Source of the DNA: Rhodobacteraceae bacterium HTCC2150
Lineage (GTDB): Bacteria > Pseudomonadota > Alphaproteobacteria > Rhodobacterales > Rhodobacteraceae
NCBI GenBank assembly: GCA_000169395.1
Contig: AAXZ01000007.1
Span: forward strand, 43,836 to 107,835
Length of the DNA stretch: 64,000 bases
Direction of reading: 5' to 3'
Shown here piece after piece: positions 28,209 to 39,013 of the stretch. The first letter of the stretch is position 1; every line of letters begins with the position of its first letter. The notes below the pieces were generated by a model. The model was not told where the DNA came from. It saw nothing but the letters and a program-made list of their open reading frames with translations, and did not search any database. The position numbers were made by a program, and so were the translations under genes.

Positions 28209-28315
28209 TTATAGCAAAACTAGCCGTCATCGGCTTTGGGGCATCTGTGATTGCCATTATCGCGCTTGGCGCACGTAAGAACCGGAATGAAGAAAAGGGA
28301 CGAGGACACAAATGA
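28205..28315 (+). CDS. 36-aa single-helix protein between nuoJ and nuoK
   Basis: A GTG-initiated frame of 36 codons fills the gap between nuoJ and nuoK exactly: GTG overlaps the nuoJ stop (GTGA) and its TGA overlaps the nuoK start (ATGA). The product has one hydrophobic helix (about 2-22) and a strongly basic, charged tail ([13 protein letters not shown]). The double overlap argues for real, coupled translation. Unrecognised family; possibly a supernumerary complex I peptide. Confidence 0.75.
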   Translation: MIIAKLAVIGFGASVIAIIALGARKNRNEEKGRGHK

Positions 28316-28617
28316 TAGGCCTGGAACATTACCTTTCTGTCGCCGCCGCACTGTTTGTGATTGGCATATTCGGCATCTTTTTGAACCGTAAAAACGTGAT
28401 CATCATCTTGATGAGCATCGAATTGATGCTTTTGTCGGTGAATATAAACTTTGTCGCTTTCTCTAGCTTTGCCAATGACTTGGTCGGGCAGGTGTTTTCG
28501 CTCTTCGTGCTAACTGTTGCTGCTGCTGAGGCAGCAATTGGTTTGGCGATCCTTGTCTGTTTCTTCCGTAATCGCGGCACTATTGCTGTCGAAGACGTCA
28601 ACGTGATGAAAGGCTAA
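28312..28617 (+). CDS. nuoK: NADH-quinone oxidoreductase subunit K
   Basis: A 101-residue membrane subunit with three helices, homologous to MrpC. The family's membrane glutamates are visible in the second and third helices ([11 protein letters not shown] and [10 protein letters not shown]). It lies five bases before nuoL. Confidence 0.96.
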   Translation: MIGLEHYLSVAAALFVIGIFGIFLNRKNVIIILMSIELMLLSVNINFVAFSSFANDLVGQVFSLFVLTVAAAEAAIGLAILVCFFRNRGTIAVEDVNVMKG

Positions 28618-28622
28618 TCAAT

Positions 28623-30707
28623 ATGCCCTCGATCATTCTCTTTGCACCCTTAGTTGGTGCCCTGATTGCTGGATTTGGCTGGCGCATCATTGGTGAAACG
28701 GCGGCGATGTATGTCACCACCGGTTTGTTGATGTTGGCGGCGGTTCTTAGCTGGATTACCTTTTTAACATTTGACGGCACTTTGCAGCAAATCCACATCT
28801 TGGATTTCATTCGCTCTGGTGCGTTGGATACGTCTTGGGCTATTCGCTTAGATCGTTTGACGACCATCATGTTGATTGTCATCACGACGGTTTCTGCACT
28901 CGTGCACCTGTATTCCATCGGCTACATGGCGCATGATGAAAACTACAAAGAAGGCGAGACATATAAGCCTCGTTTCTTTGCATACCTTAGCTTTTTCACG
29001 TTTGCGATGTTGTCGTTGGTAACGGCTGACAATCTTGTTCAGATGTTCTTCGGATGGGAAGGCGTGGGCGTTGCCTCTTATCTGTTGATCGGTTTTTATT
29101 ACCGTAAACCATCTGCAAATGCCGCGGCGATCAAAGCGTTTGTTGTAAACCGCGTCGGTGATTTTGGTTTTGCTTTGGGTATCTTTGGTCTGTTCTTGAT
29201 GACCGACAGTATCAATTTCACAGAAATCTTCGCAGCGACGCCTGAATTGGCGCATCAGTCGATCACTTTCTTATGGAAAGACTGGAACGCTGCTAACGTA
29301 TTGGCATTCCTTTTGTTTGTTGGTGCCATGGGTAAATCAGCACAGTTGTTATTGCACACTTGGTTGCCTGACGCGATGGAAGGCCCGACACCTGTGTCAG
29401 CCCTTATTCACGCGGCGACCATGGTTACAGCTGGCGTATTTCTTGTGTGCCGTATGTCGCCATTGTTTGAATTCGCACCAGAGGCGAAAACCTTCGTGGT
29501 TTATGTCGGCGCAACAACTGCGTTCTTTGCGGCGACCGTTGGTTTGGTCCAAAACGACATTAAACGTGTAATTGCCTATTCAACCTGTTCGCAACTTGGC
29601 TATATGTTTGTGGCCGCGGGCGTTGGTGTTTATTCCGTGGCCATGTTCCACCTTCTGACACACGCGTTCTTTAAGGCGATGTTGTTCTTGGGCGCGGGTT
29701 CGGTCATCCACGCGATGCATCACGAACAAGACATGCGTAACTATGGCGCGCTACGTCACAAAATCCCAAAAACATTCTGGGCAATGATGATTGGTACGTT
29801 AGCCATCACGGGTGTTGGTATTCCACTAACGACTATTGGTTTTGCTGGATTCTTTTCAAAAGACGCTGTGATTGAAAGTGCGTTCGGTGCCCATACTGCA
29901 GCAGGTAACTATGCCTTTGTTATGTTGGTTATTGCCGCCTTCATGACCAGTTTTTACAGCTGGCGTCTGATGTTCATGACCTTTTATGGCACAGCACGCG
30001 GCGACAAACACACGCATGATCATGCTCATGAAAGCCCTGCTGTCATGACAATCCCATTGGGTGTCTTGGCTGTTGGTGCGGTCTTTGCTGGTATGGTCTT
30101 TGTTGGACCGTTCTTTGGCGATCATGACGAAGTGAACAAGTTCTACGGCGTTGGTGGTGAAAAACATGCCTTGGTTGAAACCGGTTTGATTGGTGCTGCC
30201 TATGCGGCCAGCGAAGACACTGGACATGGCGATGATCATGCCGCCGCTGCACCAGGTGATGGCGCGATTTATACGCATCCGGATAACCACGTCATGGATG
30301 CAGCACACCATTCACCAAAATGGGTCAAAATCAGCCCCTTCATTGCGATGATCCTTGGTCTTTCTTTGGCTTGGTTCATGTATATCAAAAGACCACATTT
30401 GCCCGCCAAATTGGCCGCAAACCAACGGATTTTGTACGAATTCTTGTTGAACAAATGGTACTTTGACGAAATCTACGATGCGGTGATTGTGAACCCTGCA
30501 AAACGTCTTGGTGTTTTCCTTTGGAAACGCGGTGATGGCACGGTGATTGATGGCACGCTTAACGGTGTTGCTATGGGTGCTGTTCCGTATCTAACCGGCT
30601 GGGCTAAGAAAATGCAGTCTGGTTTCTTGTTTACTTACGCGTTCTGGATGGTTCTGGGCATTGTTGGACTGATCACATGGATGTCGATCGGTGGAGGAGC
30701 AAACTAA
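28623..30707 (+). CDS. nuoL: NADH-quinone oxidoreductase subunit L
   Basis: A 694-residue antiporter-like subunit at the distal end of the membrane arm, with the long lateral helix at the C-terminus. Conserved segments: [19 protein letters not shown], the [27 protein letters not shown] helix and [19 protein letters not shown]. Two histidine/aspartate-rich hydrophilic loops (about residues 460-470 and 525-560) are a notable local feature. It overlaps nuoM by one base. Confidence 0.96.
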   Translation: MPSIILFAPLVGALIAGFGWRIIGETAAMYVTTGLLMLAAVLSWITFLTFDGTLQQIHILDFIRSGALDTSWAIRLDRLTTIMLIVITTVSALVHLYSIGYMAHDENYKEGETYKPRFFAYLSFFTFAMLSLVTADNLVQMFFGWEGVGVASYLLIGFYYRKPSANAAAIKAFVVNRVGDFGFALGIFGLFLMTDSINFTEIFAATPELAHQSITFLWKDWNAANVLAFLLFVGAMGKSAQLLLHTWLPDAMEGPTPVSALIHAATMVTAGVFLVCRMSPLFEFAPEAKTFVVYVGATTAFFAATVGLVQNDIKRVIAYSTCSQLGYMFVAAGVGVYSVAMFHLLTHAFFKAMLFLGAGSVIHAMHHEQDMRNYGALRHKIPKTFWAMMIGTLAITGVGIPLTTIGFAGFFSKDAVIESAFGAHTAAGNYAFVMLVIAAFMTSFYSWRLMFMTFYGTARGDKHTHDHAHESPAVMTIPLGVLAVGAVFAGMVFVGPFFGDHDEVNKFYGVGGEKHALVETGLIGAAYAASEDTGHGDDHAAAAPGDGAIYTHPDNHVMDAAHHSPKWVKISPFIAMILGLSLAWFMYIKRPHLPAKLAANQRILYEFLLNKWYFDEIYDAVIVNPAKRLGVFLWKRGDGTVIDGTLNGVAMGAVPYLTGWAKKMQSGFLFTYAFWMVLGIVGLITWMSIGGGAN

Positions 30708-32251
30708 TGGAATTTCTTCTATCGATTATCATTTTCTTGCCAGCGGTTGCGGCTGTAATCTTGGCACTGTTCCTGCGTGGTGACGACAAATTCGCGCGTC
30801 TTAACGCAAAACGTGTGGCCTTGGCGGCAACGTCAGTCACTTTTTTGGCATCTATCGGATTGCTTGCTGACTTTGATCCACAAAACACTGGATTTCAGTT
30901 TGTAGAAGAGGCGACATGGATTGCGGGTTTAACTTACAAGCTGGGCGTTGACGGTATCAGCATCCTGTTTGTTATGCTGACCACCTTCTTGATGCCTATC
31001 GTTGTTCTGTCTTGTTGGAACGTTGATAACCGCGTCAAAGATTACATGATCGCCTTCTTGGTTCTTGAAACGCTGATGCTGGGTGTTTTCTGTGCGCTTG
31101 ATCTGATCTTGTTCTATCTGTTCTTTGAAGCGGGCCTGATCCCAATGTTCCTGATCATTGGTATTTGGGGTGGCAAGGATCGTATCTACGCCAGCTTTAA
31201 ATTCTTCCTTTATACATTGTTGGGATCGGTTTTGATGCTGGTTGCAATGATTGCAATGTATGTGGACGCGGGCACGACCGATATTCCGACATTGATGACG
31301 CACAGCTTTGGATCTGAAACCTTCAGCTTGCTGGGTATTCAAATCATCGGTGGCGCACAAACCCTGATGTGGTTGGCGTTCTTTGCGTCATTCGCCGTGA
31401 AAATGCCGATGTGGCCGGTTCACACATGGCTGCCGGATGCGCACGTTCAAGCGCCGACGGCGGGTTCAGTTGTTCTGGCGGCCATCTTGCTGAAAATGGG
31501 CGGCTACGGTTTCCTTCGTTTCAGTCTGCCAATGTTCCCTGTGGGATCTGACGTCATGGCGCCACTTGTTTTGTGGATGTCTGCGATTGCGATTGTGTAC
31601 ACGTCTTTGGTGGCACTGGTGCAGCAAGACATGAAAAAGCTAATTGCTTATTCATCTGTCGCGCACATGGGCTTTGTGACGATGGGTATCTTTACCTTCA
31701 ATCAGCAAGGTCTTGATGGTGCGATCTTCCAGATGATCAGCCACGGCTTTATTTCTGGCGCGTTGTTCCTATGTGTTGGCGTCATTTATGACCGGATGCA
31801 CACTCGCGAAATCGATGCTTATGGTGGGCTTGTGAACCGCATGCCAGCCTATGCGCTTGTGTTCATGTTCTTTACCATGGCCAACGTTGGCTTGCCGGGT
31901 ACATCTGGTTTCGTGGGTGAATTCCTAACATTGATGGGCGCCTTCCAAGTGAACACTTGGGTTGCAGCCATCGCAACATCCGGTGTGATCCTATCCGCTG
32001 GCTATGCGCTGTGGCTATATCGCCGTGTAGTGATGGGTGATCTGATCAAGGAAAGCCTGAAATCAATTACCGACATGACAACAATGGAACGAGCTATTTT
32101 TGCCCCATTGATTGCCATGACACTGTTGTTGGGCGTTTACCCAGCGCTTGTTCTCGACATCATTGGCCCCTCTGTTGAGGCGCTTATCGACAATTACCAT
32201 GCTGCTGTGCCGGAAGACGTTTCCGCCATGGCCAAGCCTGCAACCCATTAA
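30707..32251 (+). CDS. nuoM: NADH-quinone oxidoreductase subunit M
   Basis: A 514-residue antiporter-like proton-pumping subunit. Conserved features: [20 protein letters not shown] with the essential glutamate, [21 protein letters not shown] and the histidine helix of [13 protein letters not shown]. The start ATG shares a base with the nuoL stop (TAATG) after GGTGGAGG; the frame opens 30 bases earlier within nuoL. Confidence 0.96.
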   Translation: MEFLLSIIIFLPAVAAVILALFLRGDDKFARLNAKRVALAATSVTFLASIGLLADFDPQNTGFQFVEEATWIAGLTYKLGVDGISILFVMLTTFLMPIVVLSCWNVDNRVKDYMIAFLVLETLMLGVFCALDLILFYLFFEAGLIPMFLIIGIWGGKDRIYASFKFFLYTLLGSVLMLVAMIAMYVDAGTTDIPTLMTHSFGSETFSLLGIQIIGGAQTLMWLAFFASFAVKMPMWPVHTWLPDAHVQAPTAGSVVLAAILLKMGGYGFLRFSLPMFPVGSDVMAPLVLWMSAIAIVYTSLVALVQQDMKKLIAYSSVAHMGFVTMGIFTFNQQGLDGAIFQMISHGFISGALFLCVGVIYDRMHTREIDAYGGLVNRMPAYALVFMFFTMANVGLPGTSGFVGEFLTLMGAFQVNTWVAAIATSGVILSAGYALWLYRRVVMGDLIKESLKSITDMTTMERAIFAPLIAMTLLLGVYPALVLDIIGPSVEALIDNYHAAVPEDVSAMAKPATH

Positions 32252-32263
32252 GGAGCGGCACTG

Positions 32264-33703
32264 ATGATTACCGCCGATCTTAACACCGTTTTGCCCGAAG
32301 TTGTTCTGGCAGTTTACGCCATGGCCGCCTTGCTGTTTGCCGTTTACACGACGAAAAACGCAACGGCACCAATGCTGGTTTGGTCCACCGCCATTTTGAT
32401 GGCTGTCTTGGCCTTCTGGATTGGAACATCGGGTGCGGGCACGAACACCGCCTTTGATGGTGCCTTTGTGGATGATGGTTTTGCACGTTTTGCCAAGGTC
32501 GTGATTTTGCTTTCTGCCGCTGCGATTTTGGTGATGAGCCAGGAATATTTGGCCCACCGCGCCTTGTTGAAGTTTGAGTATCCAATCCTGATCGCGCTGG
32601 CGACTGTCGGCATGATGATGATGGTTTCAGCAGGCGATCTTATGGCGCTTTATATGGGGCTAGAGCTGCAATCATTGGCTTTATACGTAGTTGCATCGCT
32701 GAACCGTGACAGCGTGCGTTCAACCGAGGCTGGTTTGAAATACTTCGTGCTTGGCGCGTTGTCATCCGGTTTGCTTTTGTACGGTGCATCCTTGGTATAC
32801 GGTTATGCCGGTACAACAGAATTCGCAGGCATTATGTCCACACTTGAGGCAGGCCACATGCCACTGGGTATGTTGTTCGGTTTGGTTTTCTTGTTCGCTG
32901 GTATGGCGTTCAAAGTATCTGCTGCCCCATTCCACATGTGGACACCAGATGTTTACGAAGGCTCGCCCACACCCGTGACAGCGTTCTTTGCAACAGCGCC
33001 GAAAATGGCGGCAATGGGCTTGTTTGCCCGTGTTGCGCACGATGCGTTTGGCACGGTGACGGCTGATTGGACACAAATCGTGGCACTGTTGTCCGTGGTT
33101 TCCATGTTCCTGGGCGCAATTGCTGCTATCGGTCAAACCAACATCAAACGTCTGATGGCTTATTCATCCATTGCGCACATGGGCTTTGCTTTGATGGGCT
33201 TGGCGTCTGGTACTGTTGTTGGTGTGCAAGCCATGCTGATTTACATGGCGATCTATGTGACAATGAATATCGGCACCTTTGCCTTTATCCTGTCTATGGA
33301 ACGCGATGGCCAAGCAATCACCAATATCAACGCGTTGAACCAATATTCCAAGGCGCAGCCACTTAAGGCGCTTGCCATGCTTGTATTGCTGTTCTCATTG
33401 GCTGGTATCCCGCCGATGGTTGGCTTCTTTGGTAAGTTCTGGGTGCTTCAGGCCGCAGTTGATGCCAACATGGCGTGGCTCGCTGTTGCTGGTGTTGTGG
33501 CATCGGTTATTGGCGCGTTCTATTACCTTCGCATTGTATTCTATATGTACTTCGGTTCCGAGGCTGAACCGTTGGACAACAAGATGTCATTGGTGAACTG
33601 GGTAGCCCTTATGGCCGCGGCCGCGATCATGATGGTTGGTGTGATTAACTTGTTTGGAATAGAGCATTTGGCGGCAATGGCTGCTGAGGCGCTTGTCAAT
33701 TAA
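32264..33703 (+). CDS. nuoN: NADH-quinone oxidoreductase subunit N
   Basis: A 479-residue antiporter-like subunit next to NuoK. Conserved features: [19 protein letters not shown] with the glutamate, [20 protein letters not shown] and the [16 protein letters not shown] segment. Ribosome binding site AAGGAG. Last complex I gene; its end overlaps birA by 11 bases. Confidence 0.96.
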   Translation: MITADLNTVLPEVVLAVYAMAALLFAVYTTKNATAPMLVWSTAILMAVLAFWIGTSGAGTNTAFDGAFVDDGFARFAKVVILLSAAAILVMSQEYLAHRALLKFEYPILIALATVGMMMMVSAGDLMALYMGLELQSLALYVVASLNRDSVRSTEAGLKYFVLGALSSGLLLYGASLVYGYAGTTEFAGIMSTLEAGHMPLGMLFGLVFLFAGMAFKVSAAPFHMWTPDVYEGSPTPVTAFFATAPKMAAMGLFARVAHDAFGTVTADWTQIVALLSVVSMFLGAIAAIGQTNIKRLMAYSSIAHMGFALMGLASGTVVGVQAMLIYMAIYVTMNIGTFAFILSMERDGQAITNINALNQYSKAQPLKALAMLVLLFSLAGIPPMVGFFGKFWVLQAAVDANMAWLAVAGVVASVIGAFYYLRIVFYMYFGSEAEPLDNKMSLVNWVALMAAAAIMMVGVINLFGIEHLAAMAAEALVN

Positions 33704-34445
33704 GTTTCCACAGGGTGTTGGGCGCATTGTCCACGCCGAAATCGACAGTACAAATGCCGAGGCCGCACGTATCGCGGCCTCGCTTTCTGGCCCCACTTGG
33801 ATTTTGGCCCTAAGCCAAACCGCAGCACGTGGTCGACGTGGCCGCCCTTGGGCCCATCAACAGGGCAATTTTTCAGCAACATTGGTGATGCAACCGACCG
33901 AAACGCCTGATCGCGTGGCGCTTCGATCCTTTGTTACCAGTCTGGCACTTTATGATGCATTTGTGGCCGTCACGGGCCGCACCGATGGTTTGGCGTTGAA
34001 ATGGCCCAATGATGTTTTGATGCAAGGTGGCAAAGTTGCGGGTATATTGCTGGAAAGCATTGGCATTGGATCCGGCGTCAATCACTTGGCAATTGGCGTT
34101 GGAGTTAATCTTTTAACAGCACCAGATTCAGAATTGCTTGAAACCAAAGCCGTAGCGCCTGTTTCATTGGCAGGTGCCATGGGCGTACAAGTGTCACCTG
34201 AAGATTTCCTTGATGTGCTGGCCGCCTCTTATGCCAAATGGGAGGCACAGTTCGTAACCTATGGGTTTGAACCAATTCGAACCGCTTGGCTGGCGCGCGC
34301 CGCACGTTTAGGCGAACGGATCATTGCACGAACCACGCGCGAGGAATTTGAGGGCACATTTGACACAGTGGACGAACAAGGCGCACTTGTTTTATTAACC
34401 GCGCAAGGCAGGGTGAGTATCCCCGCCGGCGACGTTTTTTTCTGA
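33693..34445 (+). CDS. birA: biotin--[acetyl-CoA-carboxylase] ligase
   Basis: A 250-residue biotin protein ligase that adenylates biotin and attaches it to carrier lysines, such as Lys603 of LiuD and acetyl-CoA carboxylase. Visible: EIDSTNAEA, the RGRRGRPW biotin-binding loop, [22 protein letters not shown] and a C-terminal SH3-like domain. It lacks the N-terminal DNA-binding domain, so it is not a repressor. No ATG fits; the TTG at 33693, inside the nuoN end, is the likeliest start. birA after nuoN is a known arrangement in relatives. Confidence 0.9.
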   Translation: MSIKFPQGVGRIVHAEIDSTNAEAARIAASLSGPTWILALSQTAARGRRGRPWAHQQGNFSATLVMQPTETPDRVALRSFVTSLALYDAFVAVTGRTDGLALKWPNDVLMQGGKVAGILLESIGIGSGVNHLAIGVGVNLLTAPDSELLETKAVAPVSLAGAMGVQVSPEDFLDVLAASYAKWEAQFVTYGFEPIRTAWLARAARLGERIIARTTREEFEGTFDTVDEQGALVLLTAQGRVSIPAGDVFF

Positions 34446-34458
34446 AAGGGGCAACCCC

Positions 34459-35229
34459 ATGCTTTTGGCAATTGATTGCGGCAATACAAATACTGTCTTT
34501 TCCATTTGGGATGGTCAGGAATTTTTGGCGACTTGGCGCACCAGCACAGAATGGCAGCGAACCGGTGATCAATACTATGTTTGGCTGTCCAGCTTGATGC
34601 AGCTGGCCAAATTGGACGTGGAAATTGATGAGGTGATTATCTCATCCACAGTGCCACGGGTTGTGTTCAACCTGCGGGTTCTTTGCAATCGATACTTTGA
34701 TTGCCGTCCTTTGGTTGTTGGCAAACCAGAATGTAAATTACCGGTCGAGGTACGTGTGGATGCCGAAACACAAGTTGGCCCTGATCGGTTGGTGAATACT
34801 GTTGCTGGACACGATCTTTTCGGGGGCAATCTTATCGTGGTGGATTTTGGCACCGCGACCACCTTTGATGTTGTGGCCGATGATGGCGCTTATGTTGGTG
34901 GTGTCATTGCACCGGGTGTAAATCTATCACTTGAGGCGTTGCATCAGGCAGCTGCGGCTTTGCCGCATGTGGACGTTACCATTCCTGATCATGTGATTGG
35001 CACCAATACGGTGGCCTGCATGCAATCTGGCGTGTTTTGGGGTTATGTCGGGCTTGTTAACGGGATTGTTAGCAAAATCAAAGAAGAGAGAGGCCGTGAA
35101 ATGAAGGTTATTTCAACCGGAGGCCTTGCACCTTTGTTCCAACAAGGTCATGCGATGTTTGACCATCTGAATGACGATTTGACGATGCATGGCCTGACGG
35201 TCATCAACGCGTATAACAAGGCGAAGTAA
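34459..35229 (+). CDS. coaX: type III pantothenate kinase
   Basis: A 256-residue ASKHA-fold kinase catalysing the first step of coenzyme A synthesis. Motifs: AIDCGNTNTVFSIWD (phosphate 1 site), GPDRLVNTVAGHD, VVDFGTATTFDVV and GGVIAPGVNLSLEAL. Good ribosome binding site (GAAAGGGG). The stop overlaps the rnj ATG by one base. Confidence 0.94.
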   Translation: MLLAIDCGNTNTVFSIWDGQEFLATWRTSTEWQRTGDQYYVWLSSLMQLAKLDVEIDEVIISSTVPRVVFNLRVLCNRYFDCRPLVVGKPECKLPVEVRVDAETQVGPDRLVNTVAGHDLFGGNLIVVDFGTATTFDVVADDGAYVGGVIAPGVNLSLEALHQAAAALPHVDVTIPDHVIGTNTVACMQSGVFWGYVGLVNGIVSKIKEERGREMKVISTGGLAPLFQQGHAMFDHLNDDLTMHGLTVINAYNKAK

Positions 35230-36902
35230 TGAAAAATGAGCGATTAATTTACCTCCCCCTAGGTGGGGCAGGTGAAATTGGTATGAATGCCTATGTGTAT
35301 GGCTATGGCAAACCTGGCAAAGAACGTTTTATCCTAGTGGATATTGGCGTGACCTTTCCTGATATGGACACAACACCCGGGGTCGATCTGATCTTCCCTG
35401 ATATGACGTGGCTAGAGGATAACGCGGATCGTCTTGAGGCGATCTTTATTACGCACGCCCATGAGGATCACATTGGCGCTGTTGGCCATACGTTCAACAA
35501 GTTCCAAACGCCGATCTACACACGCAAATTTACCGGCGCGATTGCACGGCGCAAATTGTCTGAACATGGCATTGGTGCGGATGCAGTCACCATTATGGGC
35601 GCTTGGCCTGAAACGGTATCTGTTGGCCCGTTTGAGGTTGGCTTTATGCCCGTGTCCCATTCCATTCCTGAGGCATCTGGCATGGTGATTGACACACCGA
35701 AGGGCCGTATCGTGCACACCGGCGACTTTAAGTTGGATGAGACACCGGGCTTGGGTGAACCATTTGATGAAACGGCTTGGTCAGCGATTGCAGCAGGTGG
35801 CGTTAAAGCCTTGGTTTGTGATTCAACGAATATATTTTCGCCAGAAGCTGGTCGTTCTGAATCCTCGGTTGGTCCCGCGATCGAAGAATTGGTTGCCAGT
35901 TGTTCCGGCATGGTCGTGGCAACAACATTTGCCAGTAACATTGCCCGCGTACGCACATTGGCGAATGCCGGTGTCGCGGCGGGTCGCAGCATTGTTTTGC
36001 TGGGTCGTGCCATGGATCGTATGGTTTCCGCTGGTATTGAAGCGGGGGTTGTGACCGATTTCCCACCAACCATTTCAGCAGATGATGCCCGTGAATTGCC
36101 CCGCGAAAACTTGATGTTGCTGGTGACAGGGTCCCAAGGTGAACGTCGCGCTGCCAGTGCGCAACTTAGCCGTGGTAAATATCGCGGCCTTAAGGTGCGT
36201 GATGGCGATACCTTCTTGTTTTCAAGTAAAACAATTCCTGGAAATGAAAATGGTGTGGCGCGTATTATCAATGCCTATTCTGAAATGGGCGTTGATGTGA
36301 TTGATGATTACGCAGGGCGATACCACGTTTCTGGCCACGCAAATGGCCCAGACTTGGCACGCGTTCATCAGATAATGCAGCCTGAAATGATCATTCCGAT
36401 GCACGGTGAACACCGCCATTTGCGTACCCATATGAAAATGGCGAATGCCAATGGATTTGCCAGCATCATTGCACCCAATGGGGCCATGGTTGACCTGTCA
36501 GGATCAGAACCAGAGATCGTGGAATACGTTGATGCATCGCGCATCTACATTGACGGTAACAAACACATTGGTGCCACTGATGGGATCGTACGCGACCGTA
36601 TTCGCATGGCCTTGAATGGTATTGTTGTTGTGGGTGTTATCATTGACGAAGACGATGACATAACGGGTGATGCTTGGGCCGAGGTCAAAGGTCTGGCGGA
36701 AACTGGCAAAAGCAACGGGCCTTTGGTGGAAGAAATCGAAGACGCTGTTAATGACCTGCTAAGCCGCGCCAAACGTCGCGTGATTTCGGATGATGACGCT
36801 ATTGAAGAGGCCGTTCGTCGTGCGGTGCGTCATGTCAGCAATGAACAGATCGGCAAGAAGCCAGAAGTTATCGTTTTGATCAGCCGAATGGTTGCCCAAT
36901 AG
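35229..36902 (+). CDS. rnj: ribonuclease J
   Basis: A 557-residue metallo-beta-lactamase/beta-CASP nuclease with 5'-to-3' exonuclease and endonuclease activity on RNA. The metal-binding signature is THAHEDHIGAV (HxHxDH), with VHTGDFKLDETP and the beta-CASP SGHANGPDLARVHQIMQPEMIIPMHGE split across conserved histidines. Translationally coupled to coaX and ending at a strong bidirectional terminator. The same order birA-coaX-rnj is familiar in Rhodobacterales. Confidence 0.94.
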   Translation: MKNERLIYLPLGGAGEIGMNAYVYGYGKPGKERFILVDIGVTFPDMDTTPGVDLIFPDMTWLEDNADRLEAIFITHAHEDHIGAVGHTFNKFQTPIYTRKFTGAIARRKLSEHGIGADAVTIMGAWPETVSVGPFEVGFMPVSHSIPEASGMVIDTPKGRIVHTGDFKLDETPGLGEPFDETAWSAIAAGGVKALVCDSTNIFSPEAGRSESSVGPAIEELVASCSGMVVATTFASNIARVRTLANAGVAAGRSIVLLGRAMDRMVSAGIEAGVVTDFPPTISADDARELPRENLMLLVTGSQGERRAASAQLSRGKYRGLKVRDGDTFLFSSKTIPGNENGVARIINAYSEMGVDVIDDYAGRYHVSGHANGPDLARVHQIMQPEMIIPMHGEHRHLRTHMKMANANGFASIIAPNGAMVDLSGSEPEIVEYVDASRIYIDGNKHIGATDGIVRDRIRMALNGIVVVGVIIDEDDDITGDAWAEVKGLAETGKSNGPLVEEIEDAVNDLLSRAKRRVISDDDAIEEAVRRAVRHVSNEQIGKKPEVIVLISRMVAQ

Positions 36903-36942
36903 GATGCCGCTTCGGGTGTGGCTTTGACACCTAAGTTCAATA

Positions 36943-36980
36943 AAACAAAAAACGCCTGCAAGTTGCGGGCGTTTTTTGTT
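36943..36980. terminator. bidirectional intrinsic terminator between rnj and the helicase
   Basis: ACGCCTGCA, loop AGT, then TGCGGGCGT (36952-36972; 9-bp stem with one G-T pair) flanked by an A-run on the left and TTTTTTGTTTT on the right. It serves rnj on the plus strand and the convergent helicase gene on the minus strand. Confidence 0.92.
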
Positions 36981-37031
36981 TTAGAGATTATTGAATAAAG
37001 GTGTTAACGCCATAAACTGGCCGCTCCACCT

Positions 37032-38756
37032 CTATTGGTCGGGTTTAGTTTCAGTTTCAGCTTTTTCTGTTTCAACCGGTGTATCGTTGGGTGCTTCACT
37101 GACAGTCTCTTCGGCCACAACTTCTTCAGTCACTGAATCCTCAACAACCGGCGTTTTGACCGCAGCTGATTGAGTGTCTGTTGTGTTTTCAGAAGTTGTT
37201 TCAACAACTTCGGCCTCAACAACCGTTTCCTCAACCGCTTCGACTTCTTCTGGTTTTGGGGCGTTTGCTAAATCAGCTTTGTGACGTTCCTCAAAACTAA
37301 ATTCAATGAAACTGGGCATGTGTTCGCCCATGCCCAAAACCTTGGGTCCGCGATCTTGTTGGTTATTACGCCCGCCACGACCTCGACCGCGTTGATTGCG
37401 GTCGTGTTGCTTTTGCTCACGTTGCGCGTTGTTTTTGTCGTCTGATTTAACAGGCTCGTTTTGCGCTGTTTTTTCTGAAGCCGCAGGGGTGTTTTCTGTG
37501 GGTGTATCTTCAGATTTGGACTTGTGATCTTCGCGCGTTTTACGTGGTTCGCGTTTTTTGCGTTCTTCGCGTGGTTTTTCGTCCTTTGCTTTTCCACCAG
37601 TTGGGGGAGACCAAGGGTTTTCAACGCGAGGTATGGCCATTTTTACCAGTTCTTCGACAGCGGCCAATTGTTTGGCGTCATTTGGCGTGGCAATGGTAAA
37701 GGCGGTGCCTGTGCGACCTGCACGACCTGTGCGACCAATGCGGTGGACATAGTCCTCTGCGTGGCCCGGTACATCAAAGTTAAAAACGTGGCTTACGTTT
37801 GGAATGTCCAAACCACGCGCCGCCACATCTGATGCACAAAGGAAGCGAATTTCACCTTCGCGAAAACCGTTCAATACCTTCATGCGGTGGGATTGATCCA
37901 GATCACCATGGATTGGTTCAGCGTTATAGCCGTGTTTTTTCAGTGATTTAGCGACAATATCCACCTCAACTTTGCGGTTGCAAAAGATGATAGCGTTCGT
38001 GCATTTTTCGCCTTCAGCCTCAATCGTTGCGCGCAGAATATTGCGTTTATCCTTGGCGCCAAATTCACGGCGTTTTGGTTCATGCCAAATCAGGCCTTGC
38101 GTGATTGTTTCAGATGTTGTCGCCGCGCGGGCAACTTCAACTTTAACTGGGGCAGATAGGAATGTGTTGGTGATGCGTTCAATTTCTGGGGCCATTGTGG
38201 CCGAGAAGAACAAGGTTTGGCGGGTGAAAGGTGTCAGTTTGAAAATGCGTTCGATATCGGGAATGAAACCCATATCCAACATCCGGTCTGCCTCATCTAC
38301 AACCATGATTTGAACGCCTGTTAGCAAAAGCTTGCCGCGTTCAACGTGATCCAGCAAGCGACCAGGTGTGGCGATCAGAACATCAACACCGCGATCAATC
38401 AGCTTGTCTTGTTCTTTGAATGAAACGCCGCCAATCAACAGCGCCTTGGTTAGCTTTGAATACTTGGAATAGGCATCAAAGTTTTCAGCAACCTGTGCGG
38501 CCAATTCGCGTGTTGGCGCCAATACAAGGGAACGCGGCATCCGTGCACGGGCGCGACCTTTGGATAAAAGTGAAATCATTGGCAGCGTAAAGCTGGCCGT
38601 TTTGCCCGTACCGGTTTGGGCGATACCCAAAACATCTTTGCCCTCGAGCGCAGGGGGAATGGCACCAGCTTGGATTGGGGTGGGGGATTCGTAACCAGTT
38701 TCGGCCACAGCTTTCAGGACCTTTGGGTCCAGACTTAGTTCAGAAAATTTTGTCAT
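37032..38756 (-). CDS. DEAD-box RNA helicase with long charged tail (RhlE-like)
   Basis: A 574-residue ATP-dependent RNA helicase. Core (about 1-370): Q-motif PTPIQ, GIAQTGTGKTASF (Walker A), PTRELAAQV, TPGRLLDHV, VVDEADRMLDMGF, SATMAPEI and HRIGRTGRAGRTG. The remaining 200 residues are disordered: a Lys/Arg/Glu-rich stretch with RGRGGRNN, then an acidic Val/Glu/Thr tail. The start at 38756 (MTKFSEL) matches the family; an ATG 33 bases upstream is in frame. Likely in ribosome assembly or RNA decay, next to RNase J. Confidence 0.92.
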   Translation of the reverse strand: MTKFSELSLDPKVLKAVAETGYESPTPIQAGAIPPALEGKDVLGIAQTGTGKTASFTLPMISLLSKGRARARMPRSLVLAPTRELAAQVAENFDAYSKYSKLTKALLIGGVSFKEQDKLIDRGVDVLIATPGRLLDHVERGKLLLTGVQIMVVDEADRMLDMGFIPDIERIFKLTPFTRQTLFFSATMAPEIERITNTFLSAPVKVEVARAATTSETITQGLIWHEPKRREFGAKDKRNILRATIEAEGEKCTNAIIFCNRKVEVDIVAKSLKKHGYNAEPIHGDLDQSHRMKVLNGFREGEIRFLCASDVAARGLDIPNVSHVFNFDVPGHAEDYVHRIGRTGRAGRTGTAFTIATPNDAKQLAAVEELVKMAIPRVENPWSPPTGGKAKDEKPREERKKREPRKTREDHKSKSEDTPTENTPAASEKTAQNEPVKSDDKNNAQREQKQHDRNQRGRGRGGRNNQQDRGPKVLGMGEHMPSFIEFSFEERHKADLANAPKPEEVEAVEETVVEAEVVETTSENTTDTQSAAVKTPVVEDSVTEEVVAEETVSEAPNDTPVETEKAETETKPDQ

Positions 38757-38853
38757 TAGCGTCCATACTTGGGTGGATTGGTCCACCAAATTATTGGGCC
38801 GCTTAGATCTGTGCGCCCCGCGTCATTGATCTGCCCTTATAGCAGATGTGGTG

Positions 38854-38882
38854 CGTGTACCCGAAAGGCGTAGGAAGGTCAA
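38854..38882 (-). promoter_or_regulatory. candidate helicase promoter
   Basis: Minus strand TTGACC (38877-38882), 17-nt spacer and TACACG (38854-38859), about 100 bases before the helicase start. A second -10-like TATAAG lies nearer the gene without a -35 partner. Confidence 0.3.
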
Positions 38883-38977
38883 GAAAACAAGGCTTTACCT
38901 GTCAGTTTGCAATGGCTGCTGGCTTGTTCGTGTCTGATATGCGCCACTTATTGCAAAGTTGGGCTGAAACATGTCGA

Positions 38978-39006
38978 AAATTGGCGGGAATTCATACCGC
39001 CAATTT
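38978..39006 (-). terminator. prfC terminator hairpin
   Basis: A perfect 10-bp stem (AAATTGGCGG / CCGCCAATTT) with a 9-nt loop just past the prfC stop. Read on the minus strand it is followed by TTTTC, a short U-tract. Confidence 0.8.
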
Positions 39007-39013
39007 CATTTTT

